Below are positions 41,948 through 51,692 of a DNA stretch of 64,000 nucleotides, in pieces (position 1 is the first letter of the stretch; each line of letters opens with the position of its first letter). Both the position numbers and the translations under genes were made by a program. The notes under the pieces are model-generated. The model made no database searches. It had not been told where the DNA came from and was given only the letters and a program-made list of their open reading frames with translations. Origin of the DNA: Stomatobaculum sp. (GTDB taxonomy: Bacteria; Bacillota_A; Clostridia; Lachnospirales; Lachnospiraceae); NCBI GenBank assembly GCA_017449925.1, contig JAFSYO010000085.1, positions 1-64,000 of the forward strand, written 5' to 3'.

Positions 41948-43678
41948 CTAGTCAATCGCCTTTGACATATAGTAATCCGTGATCTTCTTTTCCCATTCCT
42001 CATACTCCGGTGTCTCGAACTCGATTCCGTGCCAGTCGAGGAACTCCTGTCTGAGCTGGTTGAAGAACGCGCGGATATCTTTCTTGTCTTCTATGTCATA
42101 GGTCTTCATCATTGCGTCATAGAGCCTGTCGAACTCCCTGCGCTGTCTCTCGGGTATGCAGGCCGCGTCGATCGCGTCGAAAGAGTTCTGCTGCAGATAG
42201 ACCGCGTCGAGAAGCTCTCCCTTCTGATAAATGATATAGTCCTCGTTGGAAGTTCCTTCCTCGCCGACCACCTTCATCATCTGGTTCACTTCCGTGCTGC
42301 GGATGAGAATGCCGCGGGCTTCGTTCATGCGGTCCATGTCGACCACGCCCTTGTACTTGGACCAGGATTCCACCGGGTGGATCGCGGGATACTTACGGGC
42401 ATCCGAGCGCTCACGGGCAAGGCCGTGGAAAGCACCGACGACCTTCAGCGTCGCCTGGGTCACGGGCTCTTCAAAGTTACCGCCTGCGGGAGATACGGTT
42501 CCGCCGATGGTGATGGACGCGATCGTCCCGTCCTCAAGGCGGACCTTGCCGGCTCTCTCGTAGAACGCGGCGATGGTGGACTCAAGATAGGCCGGGAACG
42601 CTTCTTCGCCCGGGATCTCCTCCAGACGTCCGGACATCTCACGCATTGCCTGGGCCCAGCGGCTCGTGGAATCTGCCAGCAGCAGGACGTCCAGGCCCAT
42701 CTGTCTGTAGTATTCTGCCAAGGTAACGGCGGTGTAGCAGGAAGCTTCACGGGCGGCCACCGGCATGGAGGAAGTATTGCAGATGATGATGGTTCTTTCC
42801 ATCAGGGACCGGCCTGTCTTCGGGTCGATCAGTTCCGGGAACTCCTTCAGGACTTCCACGACCTCACCGGCTCGCTCTCCGCAGGCCGCCACGATCACGA
42901 TGTCCACGTCAGAGTTCTTGGCCTGCATGTGCTGAAGGACTGTTTTTCCTGCGCCGAAGGGTCCGGGCGTGCAGAAGGTGCCGCCCTTGGCGACCGGCAG
43001 GAACGAATCGATACAGCGGATCTTGGTGACCAGGGGCTCGGTGGGGCGGAGTCTCTCAGCGTAGCATTTCACCGGCTGTTTGATCGGCTGGGAAAATACC
43101 ATGGAGAGTTCCTTCTCCTCGCCCTTGCTGTTTTCAATAGTGCAGACGGTGGACCGGGCATTATAGGAACCCGGGCCGTTGATGGACTTTACCTTCCAGT
43201 CCGTTCCCTTCAGGGTGAAGGGCACCATGATGCGGTGAGTGAACAGACCTTCCGGAACAGTGCCGATGGTGCTGCCTGCCTTCACCGCATCTCCCGCCTG
43301 GACCTTCGGGGTGAATTCCCATTCGCGGTCCGGGATCGCGTCCAGATAGACGCCTCTTTCCAGGAAAAAGCCGCACTGTTCCGCCAGCTTGGGCAGCGGG
43401 TTCTGCAGACCGTCATAGACCTGCGTCAAAAGACCGGGTCCCAGATCCACGCTCATCAGCTCACCGGTGAATTCCACCGGGTCACCGACTTTGATGCCGT
43501 TCGTCATCTCGTAGATCTGCATGCTTACCACCCCGTTGCTGATACGGATCACCTCTCCCTTAAGGCGCTTATCATCAACGAGGATATAACCGACTTCATT
43601 CTTACGGACGGAGCCATCGAAGTCAACTTTGATCAGGTTGCCGTTGACTCCAGTCACATATCCTGTCTCTGTTTTCAT
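41948..43678 (-). CDS. ntpA: V-type ATPase catalytic subunit A
   Basis: Subunit A hydrolyses or makes ATP. Residues: an N-terminal barrel ([18 protein letters not shown]), the family-specific insert near residues 120-185, Walker [14 protein letters not shown] near residue 240, the catalytic region [18 protein letters not shown] and [20 protein letters not shown]. The length (576 residues) is normal. ATG 43678 follows AAAGGAAAC; an earlier in-frame ATG adds 11 unrelated residues. It is the fifth gene from the operon end. Confidence 0.94.
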   Translation of the reverse strand: MKTETGYVTGVNGNLIKVDFDGSVRKNEVGYILVDDKRLKGEVIRISNGVVSMQIYEMTNGIKVGDPVEFTGELMSVDLGPGLLTQVYDGLQNPLPKLAEQCGFFLERGVYLDAIPDREWEFTPKVQAGDAVKAGSTIGTVPEGLFTHRIMVPFTLKGTDWKVKSINGPGSYNARSTVCTIENSKGEEKELSMVFSQPIKQPVKCYAERLRPTEPLVTKIRCIDSFLPVAKGGTFCTPGPFGAGKTVLQHMQAKNSDVDIVIVAACGERAGEVVEVLKEFPELIDPKTGRSLMERTIIICNTSSMPVAAREASCYTAVTLAEYYRQMGLDVLLLADSTSRWAQAMREMSGRLEEIPGEEAFPAYLESTIAAFYERAGKVRLEDGTIASITIGGTVSPAGGNFEEPVTQATLKVVGAFHGLARERSDARKYPAIHPVESWSKYKGVVDMDRMNEARGILIRSTEVNQMMKVVGEEGTSNEDYIIYQKGELLDAVYLQQNSFDAIDAACIPERQRREFDRLYDAMMKTYDIEDKKDIRAFFNQLRQEFLDWHGIEFETPEYEEWEKKITDYYMSKAID

Positions 43679-43749
43679 ATAATGTTTCCTTTGCAGAATG
43701 ATTTTACTCACCGGAAATCAGTTTCCGGATTGTTCCGCGCTTCGCGCTC

Positions 43750-44271
43750 TCACATACTGTAAACACTTTGCTGTATCCCGTCAAAAAGTGCCTTGAATTC
43801 CGCCTTTCCCTTCTCCTTCTCAAAGCAGGAAAGCCGTTCCAGCAATTTCAGTTTGATCGCATACCCGAACAGCACATAGTCGTCGAACATGTGCAGTCCG
43901 ACCAGCGAGTCAAGATTCTCAAACTCGTACTCGAGAAGGATCCTTTCCGCCTCCAGCGGATTTTTGGCCGAGAGCGCGGAGGCCACGACCTGGGAAATGA
44001 ACCCGTCCTTGTCGAACGTGGATGAGTAGCTCCTGCCGAGATTCAGGCTTCTCTGATAACCCAGTTCCTTGGTCAGCATTCCGTAGAACTTTGCCCATTC
44101 TTCCACCAGCGGGCCTTCCTTGGAGGAGAGCGTAAGGTTCTCCAGCAGTTCATAGTCCCGCTCACTCACATTGGACTTGCAGCATTTCAGGAATTCGCCG
44201 TAGGTGATCGGCATATCCCCGTCCGCCCTGAGCTCAGGCAGGCTTGCGATCAGATAATAATACGACGCCAC
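43750..44271 (-). CDS. DUF2764 protein, probable V-ATPase stalk component
   Basis: A 173-residue, mainly helical protein that starts MASYYYLIASLPELR, the signature of the DUF2764 family found only in V-ATPase operons of the spirochaete, chlamydia and Bacteroidetes type. It occupies the place between E and A where other operons have C and F. I infer that it acts as a short C-like subunit linking the shaft or stalk to the membrane part; no direct proof is known to me. It starts 12 bp after ntpE. Confidence 0.82.
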   Translation of the reverse strand: MASYYYLIASLPELRADGDMPITYGEFLKCCKSNVSERDYELLENLTLSSKEGPLVEEWAKFYGMLTKELGYQRSLNLGRSYSSTFDKDGFISQVVASALSAKNPLEAERILLEYEFENLDSLVGLHMFDDYVLFGYAIKLKLLERLSCFEKEKGKAEFKALFDGIQQSVYSM

Positions 44272-44283
44272 TCGGCACCTCCT

Positions 44284-44847
44284 TTACTGGAAGTCCAGAT
44301 TTCTGAAGTACGGACGGAGCATCTCCATGATCCCTTCGTCTGAGCAGTCGAAATAGCCTGAACCGTCTTTTGCGGCAAGCCGGAAACCCTGCTGCACATT
44401 CTTTGTCGGCCTGATCTCCAGTCCGTTCCGGATCTCCCCTGCGAGCTCCGCTTTCAAAGCATCGCTGACCTCCGAAACTTCCGCCGCGTATTTAGAGATG
44501 TCCTCTCCTGCGAGGGCGGCGCGGATCAGCTTGCCCAGGCCTTCGCCTGAAAGCTCTTTCCTGATGTCCGCAGCAAGGATCTTCTCAAACTCGTTCTGGA
44601 TCTCCGTTTTGAAAGCCAGCACTGCGTCGCGCTTTGCCTGCTCGGCGCTGACTGCGGCGCTTTCCCTGAGGATATTGATCTCCTTCTCTGCCGTGTCCTT
44701 CTGCTGCTGCGCTTCAGACCTGGCGTCGCTCACGATCGACTCCGCCTTTTTCTTCGCGTCCGCGATAATAGCATCCGCTTCCTTATTCGCCGCCTCGATC
44801 CCCTCCTTGCGGATAGAGGAAACAAGGTTTTGAATCTGTAGTTCCAT
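44284..44847 (-). CDS. ntpE: V-type ATPase subunit E (peripheral stalk)
   Basis: Subunit E makes the peripheral stalk as a long helix followed by a globular C-terminal domain. The first 100 residues are a strongly charged coiled coil (EGIEAANKEADAIIADAKKK, repeats of Ala-Lys-Glu), and the last 80 are alpha/beta (GFRLAAKDGSGYFDCSDEGI). ATG 44847 has GAGGAGG in front. It opens the seven-gene operon; about 240 bp upstream hold the promoter region and the preceding terminator. Confidence 0.88.
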   Translation of the reverse strand: MELQIQNLVSSIRKEGIEAANKEADAIIADAKKKAESIVSDARSEAQQQKDTAEKEINILRESAAVSAEQAKRDAVLAFKTEIQNEFEKILAADIRKELSGEGLGKLIRAALAGEDISKYAAEVSEVSDALKAELAGEIRNGLEIRPTKNVQQGFRLAAKDGSGYFDCSDEGIMEMLRPYFRNLDFQ

Positions 44848-44983
44848 AGATGACCTCCTCTCTGAAACATGAATTGGTTGATATGTTAAGACACTGCTGA
44901 TCGTTCTGAACATATAGCATCAGTATACCATAATTATTCCTTAACAATAAGGATAATCTGTCCTGTTATCGCAAAGAAGCATA

Positions 44984-45026
44984 AAAAAACGCCCTGTGCT
45001 TTCAATGTCAGGCTGAAAGCACAGAG
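44984..45026 (-). terminator. Intrinsic terminator of the DUF3592 gene
   Basis: A 13 bp stem with one mismatch (44992-45004 with 45014-45026) is followed on the minus strand by seven T, isolating the V-ATPase operon from read-through. Confidence 0.85.
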
Positions 45027-45088
45027 CAATTTTTCGTTTCTTTTCCAAATAACTTTCACATCTTCACAGTCTGCGGAGCTCTCTTTCC

Positions 45089-45901
45089 TCACAGCACGCT
45101 GAGGATCGACGCTCCGGCGAGGATGCCGGCTCCCGCCAGCACGACTCCGGCGATAAGCATCCAGAGCCGGGCGTTCTTTTCCAGGACTTCCCCGGTCTCC
45201 GGGTCATGGTAGAGGGTGATGGTATCGCCCACTTTGAAGCTCTTCTCCCGCTCGGAGTTCACAGTGCAGCGCCGCACGGACTCTTTTCCGTTCAGGGTGT
45301 AGCGCACCACCGGGTAGTAGGTGTAGCGCGCCCCCTTGACGATCTTAGACTCCTTCGAGATCTGCCTGCTATAGAGTCCGGTGATGACGGCGGGCAGTTC
45401 CTGAAGTCTTCTCCTCCGGTAATCATGCCATTTCCAGACGAGGCTGATGCCGGCGCCGGCCAGCACTGCCGCAAGGCAGGCCATGGCCCGCACCTCATGT
45501 CCCCGGTTCTGTTCCAGGGCAAGCAGGATCAGCAGGGCTCCTCCGATCATCATCGCCAGCGGATGGAAAAGGTTCTCTCCCTTCGCTTCCGCGTAGGCAA
45601 GGTTTCCGTCCGCGCCCTTTGTCACGATGAGCTGCTGCCCTTCTGCATATTCCACGGGGGCCTTCATCGTGTTCCGGTTCACATGACCCTTCTGGTCCCG
45701 GTATTCGACCGTGGTGTTGTAGTAATCGAAGATCTCGCGTCCCTTCGAATCCTTTTTCACCACATGTTCCGTTTTCAGGACCGTTCCGGACATGGCTCCG
45801 CCCGGTCCCAGGCTCCGGAGCCAGGTCCGGGTCTGCCCCGAACCCACAAGAAAAATGATGATTCCCGGGATATACAGCAAAAGCTGTGACCAGTCACTCA
45901 T
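45089..45901 (-). CDS. DUF3592-type membrane protein
   Basis: A 270-residue protein with a first hydrophobic helix (LLLYIPGIIIFLVG), two central helices (LAMMIGGALLILLAL and AMACLAAVLAGAGISLVW) and a final one (LWMLIAGVVLAGAGILAG). Between them are two copies of a beta-rich module with motifs such as YNTTVEYRDQKGHVNRNTM and YPVVRYTLNGKESVRRC, ending GDTITLYHDPETGE, which is typical of DUF3592. Function unknown. It is 20 bp downstream of the DeoR gene and may be in one unit with it. Confidence 0.75.
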   Translation of the reverse strand: MSDWSQLLLYIPGIIIFLVGSGQTRTWLRSLGPGGAMSGTVLKTEHVVKKDSKGREIFDYYNTTVEYRDQKGHVNRNTMKAPVEYAEGQQLIVTKGADGNLAYAEAKGENLFHPLAMMIGGALLILLALEQNRGHEVRAMACLAAVLAGAGISLVWKWHDYRRRRLQELPAVITGLYSRQISKESKIVKGARYTYYPVVRYTLNGKESVRRCTVNSEREKSFKVGDTITLYHDPETGEVLEKNARLWMLIAGVVLAGAGILAGASILSVL

Positions 45902-45921
45902 AAAAACCCCCTTGAAACCTA

Positions 45922-46701
45922 TTACACCGGAACCTGGACCACTTTGAGCCCCGACCGGATCAGCTTTTTAACAGCGTCAGGATCCGCCTCGCTGTCCGTG
46001 ACCAGAGTGATCGGATAGTCGTACATACAGCTGCCGTAGCGCTGCGAGTCATCGCTCTCTTTTCCCCGGATCTTGGTGTGGTCCGCCAGCACATAAATGT
46101 CTTTTTTCGTCCTGGAGAACATCGCCTCATTGATGCCGATCTCTGTAGGGATGTCATAACGGAACTCTCCGTCTTCGTAGACCGCGGCGCATCCGATGAA
46201 AGCTTTCGTCGCCTCCATCTCCAGCAGGTTCCGCATGGCCAGCTCCCCGGTCATGATCCTGCTGCGCAGCTCTCCTCCGGTAAACCGGACCGAGACGCCG
46301 TCCGGATAGGACTCTCCGACGGCCCAGCCATTGTTCGTATAAACGAAGATCCTCCGGTTCCCGACATACTTCAGCATGTTCAGGGCCGTCCGGCTGCCGT
46401 TGATGAAGATCCGGTCGCCGTCGGAAAGATACCTGGCCGCGTACTCGGAGATGCAGTCCCTGTAATAATTCATGTTGTAAGAGTCAGAACCTGTCTTTCC
46501 GGCGTAATCCAGGGAACACGCGCCCCCGTGGGTCCGGTAGATCAGTTTCTGGCTTTCCAGCGTCTGGAAATCCCGGCGGATCGTCATCAGGGAGGTGTTG
46601 AACATCTCCGCCATGTCTTCCGTCCGCACCTCTCCCTTTTCCCGCACCATCTGCAGGATATGCAGCTGTCTTCCCAGAACTGCTTCACGATTGTTCTTCA
46701 T
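45922..46701 (-). CDS. DeoR-family regulator, probable repressor of the ula locus
   Basis: The N-terminal winged helix (LHILQMVREKGEVRTEDMAE, then SLMTIRRDFQTLESQ and RTHGGA) is the DeoR signature. The C-terminal domain (residues 80-250) binds phosphosugars, with NGSRTALNML, TNNGWAVGESYPDG and VLADHTKIRGKES, where the DHTK replaces the usual DSSK. It lies directly after the PTS genes of the ascorbate locus and is separated from them by a hairpin, so it probably controls that locus like UlaR. The effector would be L-ascorbate-6-phosphate by analogy. Confidence 0.85.
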   Translation of the reverse strand: MKNNREAVLGRQLHILQMVREKGEVRTEDMAEMFNTSLMTIRRDFQTLESQKLIYRTHGGACSLDYAGKTGSDSYNMNYYRDCISEYAARYLSDGDRIFINGSRTALNMLKYVGNRRIFVYTNNGWAVGESYPDGVSVRFTGGELRSRIMTGELAMRNLLEMEATKAFIGCAAVYEDGEFRYDIPTEIGINEAMFSRTKKDIYVLADHTKIRGKESDDSQRYGSCMYDYPITLVTDSEADPDAVKKLIRSGLKVVQVPV

Positions 46702-46717
46702 GTAAAACCTCTCAATG

Positions 46718-46744
46718 AAAGGCCCGGCTCTCAGCCGGGCCTTT
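46718..46744 (-). terminator. Terminator/hairpin after the PTS IIB gene
   Basis: A perfect 12 bp GC-rich stem (46718-46729 with 46733-46744) with a 3 nt loop ends in TTT. The short T run may allow some read-through into the DeoR gene. Confidence 0.65.
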
Positions 46745-46773
46745 CCAGTCAGTTCAAAACTCGCCTGCTGTCC

Positions 46774-47082
46774 TTAGTCCAGAAGGCCGGCAGCTTTCAG
46801 GGAAGCCTCGATCTCCTTGTCGGACATAACGTTCTTCAGCGGGATCAGGACAGTTCCGTTCGCCTCGCAGCCTTCAAAGGTCTTGACGAAGGTCTTCGCG
46901 CAGAACACCACGTCGTAGTTGCGGGCAGCAGTCTTGCCTTCAGAGACCGGGCAGTGTCTCAGCTCAGCCGGCTTGATCCCGTTCCTGGTCATGACCTTCT
47001 TGATCGCGTTCTCCATCATCAGAGAAGATCCTGCGCCGTTAGCGCAGCATGCAAGCAGTTTCTTTCCATCCAGTTTTGCCAT
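46774..47082 (-). CDS. ulaB: PTS ascorbate-type IIB component
   Basis: This 102-residue protein carries the phosphocysteine of an ascorbate/galactitol-class phosphotransferase. The P-loop is LLACCANGAGSSLMM, with Cys13 as the probable phosphorylation site. It accepts phosphate from IIA and gives it to the sugar bound by IIC. GAAAGGAG lies before the ATG. It is downstream of the IIC gene, whose stop is 130 bp away, in a unit ordered IIA-IIC-IIB after ulaG. Confidence 0.9.
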   Translation of the reverse strand: MAKLDGKKLLACCANGAGSSLMMENAIKKVMTRNGIKPAELRHCPVSEGKTAARNYDVVFCAKTFVKTFEGCEANGTVLIPLKNVMSDKEIEASLKAAGLLD

Positions 47083-47212
47083 GTCGTAGTTCTCCTTTCG
47101 TACGTCTGCGGAAATCCGCCATCAACGGTCCGGACTTCACTTCTGTACAGTCAGTATAACACAAGTTGCGTTCTCAATCTGTTAAAAAACTGTGATTCCT
47201 GCGGAAAGTGGA

Positions 47213-48709
47213 TCACTCCTCTTCGGTCGTGATTCCTTTCTTCTCCTTGTAAGCTTCGTAGTCCTCGGTGATCAGGAAGTAGCCTTCCGGATCCATCTTG
47301 TACTCGATCTGCGGGATAGCAAGCAGGACCACCACGACGATAGCCACACCGGCGTAGCCCAGGAAGCGCATCACGACGGTGAATGCCGGCCACACGGTAT
47401 CCCAGTCGAACATGCCGAGGTAGCCGCCGTAGTTCGCAAGACCGACCCAGCCGGCGATGAAAGCAGCACCGAAGACCTGGATCAGACCGGAGATGAACGG
47501 AATGACCAGGCAGGCCGGCAGGCCGCCCTTTTCATTGGCAACAAGGCCGATGGTCGCGTTGTCGAAGAAGACCGGAACGAATCCGCAGATGATGATGGTC
47601 GGGGATCCGACGACGATCAGGGTGATGATGGCGACCAGCTGTCCGACAAGACCAGCCAGGAAGCCGAAGGTAACTGCGTTGGAATCACCGAAACCGAAGC
47701 AGACTGCGCAGTCCACGCCCGGGATGGAGGACGGAAGAAGCTTGTCAGCGATACCCTGGAAGGAAGCGGTCAGCTCGGTGACGAAGGTACGGACGCCCAG
47801 CTGCAGGATCGCAAGGTAGACTGCGAAGTTCAGGGACGTATTGAAGCAGTAGAACACGAAGTTCTCGGTGTCCTTGGTGGAGCCGTGCTCGACGAAGAAG
47901 GGCTTGCCGATGATCGCCATGATGACGCCGAAGAAAGCGGTCATCAGGATCGCGGTACATACCATGTTCTCGTTGAAGACGGAGAAGAAACCGGGCATTT
48001 CCATCTCGCCGACCTTGTGGATCTCTTTCTTTCTCTTACCGCCGTTGGTGCCGAAGATCTTGTCAGCAAGGAAGTAGCCGAGGCGGATACCGAACATCTG
48101 CTGGTGGGCGATGGCGAAGCCTGCGCCGTCGGAGAGCTCCTGCATGGGCTTGACGGTCAGGTTGGAGCCGACTGCCCAGTAAGCGCCCAGGATGACAGCC
48201 ATGACGACCATCAGAGCCACGCTGTTGTCAAGCAGCTGCGGCAGAGCGAACATGATGAGCCAGTAAGCGGTGGCAGCCTGCTGCACCTGGACGTGACCGG
48301 TGGTGAACAGGGTGCGGCACTTCGTGATCTTGTTGAAGCGGACCAGCAGAATGTTGACGATGAAGGCGATGAGCAGCAGGGTCATTGCCTGGGAGAAGCC
48401 TTTTCCGAAGACTTCCTCAACGCCTGCGGTAACAGCGTTCTGGCCGTAGTACGGGTCGATGACGCATGCGGTCAGGTTGAAGCGGTCCTTCAGTCCTGCA
48501 AGGATCGGACGGAAGGTGCTGGTCAGTCCGCCGGAACCTGCGTTCAGGATCAGCATACCGATGATGGCTTTCAGGGTTCCTGCCAGAGTGTCATACCACT
48601 TCTTGCCCATCAGGCAGTAGCCCAGCAGGGTCAGGAAACCGACCATGTACGGAGCCTTCTGCAGCACGTAAGTTGCGAAGAATGACCAGATACCAAATAA
48701 AACGTTCAT
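47213..48709 (-). CDS. ulaA: PTS ascorbate-specific IIC permease
   Basis: A 498-residue membrane permease of the UlaA (SgaT) type with about eleven helices. The pattern MVGFLTLLGYCLMGKKWYDT, AIIGMLILNAGSGGLTSTF near residue 45, the binding-loop TGHVQVQQAA and VDCAVCFGFGDSNAVTFG near residue 330 fits ascorbate permeases. It imports L-ascorbate as the 6-phosphate with IIA and IIB. The charged C-terminal tail ends in TEEE. A hairpin (ATGTGCG/CGCACAT at 48732-48750) lies between IIA and this gene and may adjust expression. Confidence 0.92.
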   Translation of the reverse strand: MNVLFGIWSFFATYVLQKAPYMVGFLTLLGYCLMGKKWYDTLAGTLKAIIGMLILNAGSGGLTSTFRPILAGLKDRFNLTACVIDPYYGQNAVTAGVEEVFGKGFSQAMTLLLIAFIVNILLVRFNKITKCRTLFTTGHVQVQQAATAYWLIMFALPQLLDNSVALMVVMAVILGAYWAVGSNLTVKPMQELSDGAGFAIAHQQMFGIRLGYFLADKIFGTNGGKRKKEIHKVGEMEMPGFFSVFNENMVCTAILMTAFFGVIMAIIGKPFFVEHGSTKDTENFVFYCFNTSLNFAVYLAILQLGVRTFVTELTASFQGIADKLLPSSIPGVDCAVCFGFGDSNAVTFGFLAGLVGQLVAIITLIVVGSPTIIICGFVPVFFDNATIGLVANEKGGLPACLVIPFISGLIQVFGAAFIAGWVGLANYGGYLGMFDWDTVWPAFTVVMRFLGYAGVAIVVVVLLAIPQIEYKMDPEGYFLITEDYEAYKEKKGITTEEE

Positions 48710-48731
48710 AAAAATCCCCCTTTAAAAATCC

Positions 48732-48750
48732 ATGTGCGCATCACGCACAT
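48732..48750 (-). other. Intercistronic hairpin between ulaC and ulaA
   Basis: A 7 bp perfect stem (48732-48738 with 48744-48750) with a 5 nt loop. It lacks a T run and is more likely a processing or stability element than a terminator. Confidence 0.45.
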
Positions 48751-48788
48751 TTGTTAACATATACAGCACACCGGTCATAAGTGTACCG

Positions 48789-49268
48789 TCAGGCCTCTTC
48801 CGTGTTGTACTTCTCGTCAGCGGCCAGGATGTCCTCAGGCGTTCTCGCAGCCGCCAGGGCATCGATCAGCTCGTCGTTCATGAAAATGTCGGAGAGCTGG
48901 GAAATATTGTTCATGTGCTCCTCCGCGTTGGCGGCGGAAAGGGTGAAGAACAGGTTCGCTTCCTTCTGCTCGCCGTCCTCGTCCTTGCCGAAGTCGATCA
49001 TCTTCTCGCAGACCATGAAGCCGACGCCGGTCTTGAACGCGCCCTCCGCGTTCTCCGTGGTGTGGGGCATCGCAATGTTGTGGTCGAACACAACATAGGG
49101 GCCGTACTTCTCGATGCAGGCGATGATCTGCTTGTAGTAGTCCGGGGACACGGTGCCGTCAGCCACCAGGCTCTCCGCGCTTAAACGGACGCCCTCCTGC
49201 CAGGTCACGCCTTCGCCGTCGATGAAGCGGTAGTGCTTTTTCTCAACGATATCTTTTAATACGCTCAT
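48789..49268 (-). CDS. ulaC: PTS ascorbate-type IIA component
   Basis: A 159-residue IIA protein of the fructose/mannitol fold used by ascorbate systems. The phosphohistidine is His69 in FDHNIAMPHTTENA. It receives phosphate from HPr and passes it to IIB. GAGGAG precedes the ATG at 49268. It lies 49 bp after ulaG in the same direction. Confidence 0.9.
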   Translation of the reverse strand: MSVLKDIVEKKHYRFIDGEGVTWQEGVRLSAESLVADGTVSPDYYKQIIACIEKYGPYVVFDHNIAMPHTTENAEGAFKTGVGFMVCEKMIDFGKDEDGEQKEANLFFTLSAANAEEHMNNISQLSDIFMNDELIDALAAARTPEDILAADEKYNTEEA

Positions 49269-49317
49269 GTTTTCTCCTCTGTAAACTCCTGTTTATGTCT
49301 GACCAGGTCCGTCCGGA

Positions 49318-50421
49318 TCACAGGCAGGAACGGAACGGAATGTTCTGCGGAGCCTCGAAGCAGTCCTCAAAGCCTCTTCTGTGGTGATAGTAGATCTTAT
49401 CCTTGTCCTGCGGATACACATACTTGCCGCCCACCTGCCAGAAGAACGGGTGGAACTTGTACTCGTTGCGGTCCTTCTTGAAGTCATAGAGGACCTTGAT
49501 CTCTTCGCAGTCTGCCTGGAAGTTGGTCCAAACATCCCAGTGGATCGGGACGACGACCTTGCAGCGAAGGTTCTCAGCCATGCGGAGCACGTCGATGCTG
49601 GTCATCTTATCCTGCATGCCGATGGGGTTCTCGCCGAAGGAACCGAAGGCCACGTCGATATCGTAGTCCTTGCCGTGCTTCGCGAAGTAGATGGAGAAGT
49701 GAGAATCGCCGGAGTGGTAGATGTTGCCGCCCGGGGTCTTCAGCAGGTAGTTGACTGCCTTCTCGTCCATGTCGTCCGGGCACTTGCCGGTGAGTTCTTC
49801 TCTGTCGGGTCCTGTGGAATCGGTGGTTACGATACAGGTCCTGTCGAAGCTGTCAAGGCAGACGATCTCGATGTCCTTGATCTTGATGACATCGCCCGGC
49901 TTCACGACCTGGATGCGCTCCTCCGGAACGCCCCACTTGATCCAGGTCTCAGCGGACTTCTTCGGTCCGATGAAGGGAACCGGGATCTCTTTTCCGTTCT
50001 CGTCGGTGGTGGTCATGCCGCTGTTGATGACGTGGGCAGCCCACTCTGCGCTCATGTGATCCTGGTGATAATGGGTCGCCAGAACGGCGTCCACCTGCTT
50101 GAAAGCGAAGGGATCAATAACGAAGGGAACGTTTCTCAGGTTCGGCTGCATAGCACGGCCGCCGCACATATTGGCCATCTGGTGTCCGACTGCCATCTTG
50201 CCGTTGCCGTGGGTCCGCTTGCCGTTTCCGCACCACAGATCGATGGTGATGTTGGCGCCGCCCGGGGTCTTGAACCAGATGCCGGTGCAGCCGAGCCACC
50301 ACATGGCTACCTGTCCCTCAGGAACGACTTCATTCTCGATGTCTTCCACCAGCCAGGTTCCCCACTCCGGGAAAGTTGCCTTGATCCAGCTTTCTCTGGT
50401 CATCTCGGAAATCTTGCTCAT
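49318..50421 (-). CDS. ulaG: L-ascorbate-6-phosphate lactonase
   Basis: UlaG opens the lactone ring of L-ascorbate 6-phosphate to 3-keto-L-gulonate 6-phosphate. The protein of 367 residues has the metallo-beta-lactamase fold with metal ligands in [13 protein letters not shown] near residue 115 and the [11 protein letters not shown] motif near residue 240; the start [18 protein letters not shown] is that of UlaG. Length equals the family norm. GGAGG is well placed before the ATG. It is the first gene of the minus-strand ula unit. Confidence 0.94.
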   Translation of the reverse strand: MSKISEMTRESWIKATFPEWGTWLVEDIENEVVPEGQVAMWWLGCTGIWFKTPGGANITIDLWCGNGKRTHGNGKMAVGHQMANMCGGRAMQPNLRNVPFVIDPFAFKQVDAVLATHYHQDHMSAEWAAHVINSGMTTTDENGKEIPVPFIGPKKSAETWIKWGVPEERIQVVKPGDVIKIKDIEIVCLDSFDRTCIVTTDSTGPDREELTGKCPDDMDEKAVNYLLKTPGGNIYHSGDSHFSIYFAKHGKDYDIDVAFGSFGENPIGMQDKMTSIDVLRMAENLRCKVVVPIHWDVWTNFQADCEEIKVLYDFKKDRNEYKFHPFFWQVGGKYVYPQDKDKIYYHHRRGFEDCFEAPQNIPFRSCL

Positions 50422-50814
50422 AAAATCCTCCTTTTTTAGATATCGCTGTTACGTTTCTGTTTCTGCTGCGTTTCCGTGTTTCCGCTTCAGATCCGGCTCC
50501 GCTTCCGGATTCTGACCCCATTCTAAAGCTTTTTTTTATGTTTCTCAATGCGTATACGTTCGTTTAAATGTTTGTTTTTCAAATTAATGATTTTTTATAC
50601 GTTTTACACAAAAGTTAATGTTCCTTTTTGTTGATTTTTCACGATGATTTTTATGCTCGTTTTTCAAAATCGAACATAAAAAAGAACGCATCTTTCTTGC
50701 GAAGGCCTGTTGTATACATTATAATAGTAGACAGCTATTCTTCTTTTTCTGTTTTCCGTATTCCGCACATATTGTCAGCACCATTTTTCTTTAAAGAAAG
50801 GAAGCCATTCTGTT
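50422..50814. promoter_or_regulatory. Divergent ula control region
   Basis: This 393 bp AT-rich region lies between ulaG and ulaE. It has two copies of a 16 bp direct repeat (50568-50583 and 50653-50668, 14 of 16 identical, core GTTTTTCAAA) and an imperfect palindrome ATGCTCG/CGAACAT (50653-50677). These are candidate DeoR/UlaR operators just upstream of the ulaE promoter. Confidence 0.6.
50697..50725 (+). promoter_or_regulatory. Sigma-A promoter of ulaE
   Basis: TTGCGA (50697-50702) and TATAAT (50720-50725) are 17 bp apart, about 90 bp before the ulaE ATG. Confidence 0.75.
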
Positions 50815-51663
50815 ATGAAACCATACGCGATCGGACTTTACGAAAAGGCGATTCCGGGCGACTTCTCCTTCAAGGACAAGCTCCTCTGCGCCAAAGAATG
50901 CGGGTATGATTTTCTGGAGATCAGCATCGACGAGACCGATGCCAAGCTCTCCCGTCTGGACTGGAGCGCCGAAGAACGCCTTCAGCTGGTGGAAACCATG
51001 AAGGAAGTCGGCCTGCCGATCCGCAGCATGTGCCTCTCCGGGCACCGGAAATATCCCTTAGGGGATCCCGATCCGGCAGTCCGCGCCCGCAGCCTTGAGA
51101 TCATGGAAAAGGCAGTGATCCTGGCAGACGACCTGGGAGTCCGCATCATCCAGCTGGCAGGGTACGACGTGTACTACAAAGAAGGGACAGAAGAGACCAA
51201 AAAGCTGTTCGAAGAGAACCTGGCGAAAGCCACCGCCATGGCGGCAGACAGAGGCATCGTCCTCGGCTTCGAGACCATGGAGACTCCCTTCATGAACACC
51301 ACGGAAAAATCCATGTACTACGTGAACAAGATCAACAGCCCCTGGCTCGGCGTCTATCCGGATTCCGGCAACCTCACCAACGCCAGCCTGGAGTACGGCA
51401 CCAAGGTCACGGACGACCTGGAGACCGGCCGCGGCCATATCTTCGCCCTGCACCTGAAGGAGACCGTCCCGGGCAAGTTCCGCGAGATCCCCTTCCTCAC
51501 CGGCCACGTGGATTTCGACGCAGTGGTGGAGAAAGCGTGGGATCTTGGCATCCGCCGCTTCGTCACTGAGATGTGGTATGTGGGACAGGACAACTGGAAA
51601 GATGACATCAAGTTCGCGAACCGCAGCATGAGCGCAGTCATCGACAAATACGCAAACGCCTGA
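50815..51663 (+). CDS. ulaE: L-xylulose-5-phosphate 3-epimerase
   Basis: UlaE converts L-xylulose 5-phosphate to L-ribulose 5-phosphate. It is a TIM barrel of the xylose isomerase-like superfamily with the start YAIGLYEKAIPGDFSFKDKL, SMCLSGHRKYPLG near residue 65, the metal-binding LGFETMETPFMNT near residue 155 and RFVTEMWYVGQDNWKDD at the end. Length (282) matches the family. AAGGAAGCC leads into the ATG. It opens the plus-strand half of the ula locus. Confidence 0.93.
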   Translation: MKPYAIGLYEKAIPGDFSFKDKLLCAKECGYDFLEISIDETDAKLSRLDWSAEERLQLVETMKEVGLPIRSMCLSGHRKYPLGDPDPAVRARSLEIMEKAVILADDLGVRIIQLAGYDVYYKEGTEETKKLFEENLAKATAMAADRGIVLGFETMETPFMNTTEKSMYYVNKINSPWLGVYPDSGNLTNASLEYGTKVTDDLETGRGHIFALHLKETVPGKFREIPFLTGHVDFDAVVEKAWDLGIRRFVTEMWYVGQDNWKDDIKFANRSMSAVIDKYANA

Positions 51664-51692
51664 CAGTTCCAACTTCTATGGAGGCCTGACTA

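Noticed and set aside
47192..48685. 497-residue plus-strand frame opposite ulaA
   Set aside because: The minus strand encodes a complete PTS IIC with family motifs; the plus frame is Asp/Glu/His-rich shadow sequence.
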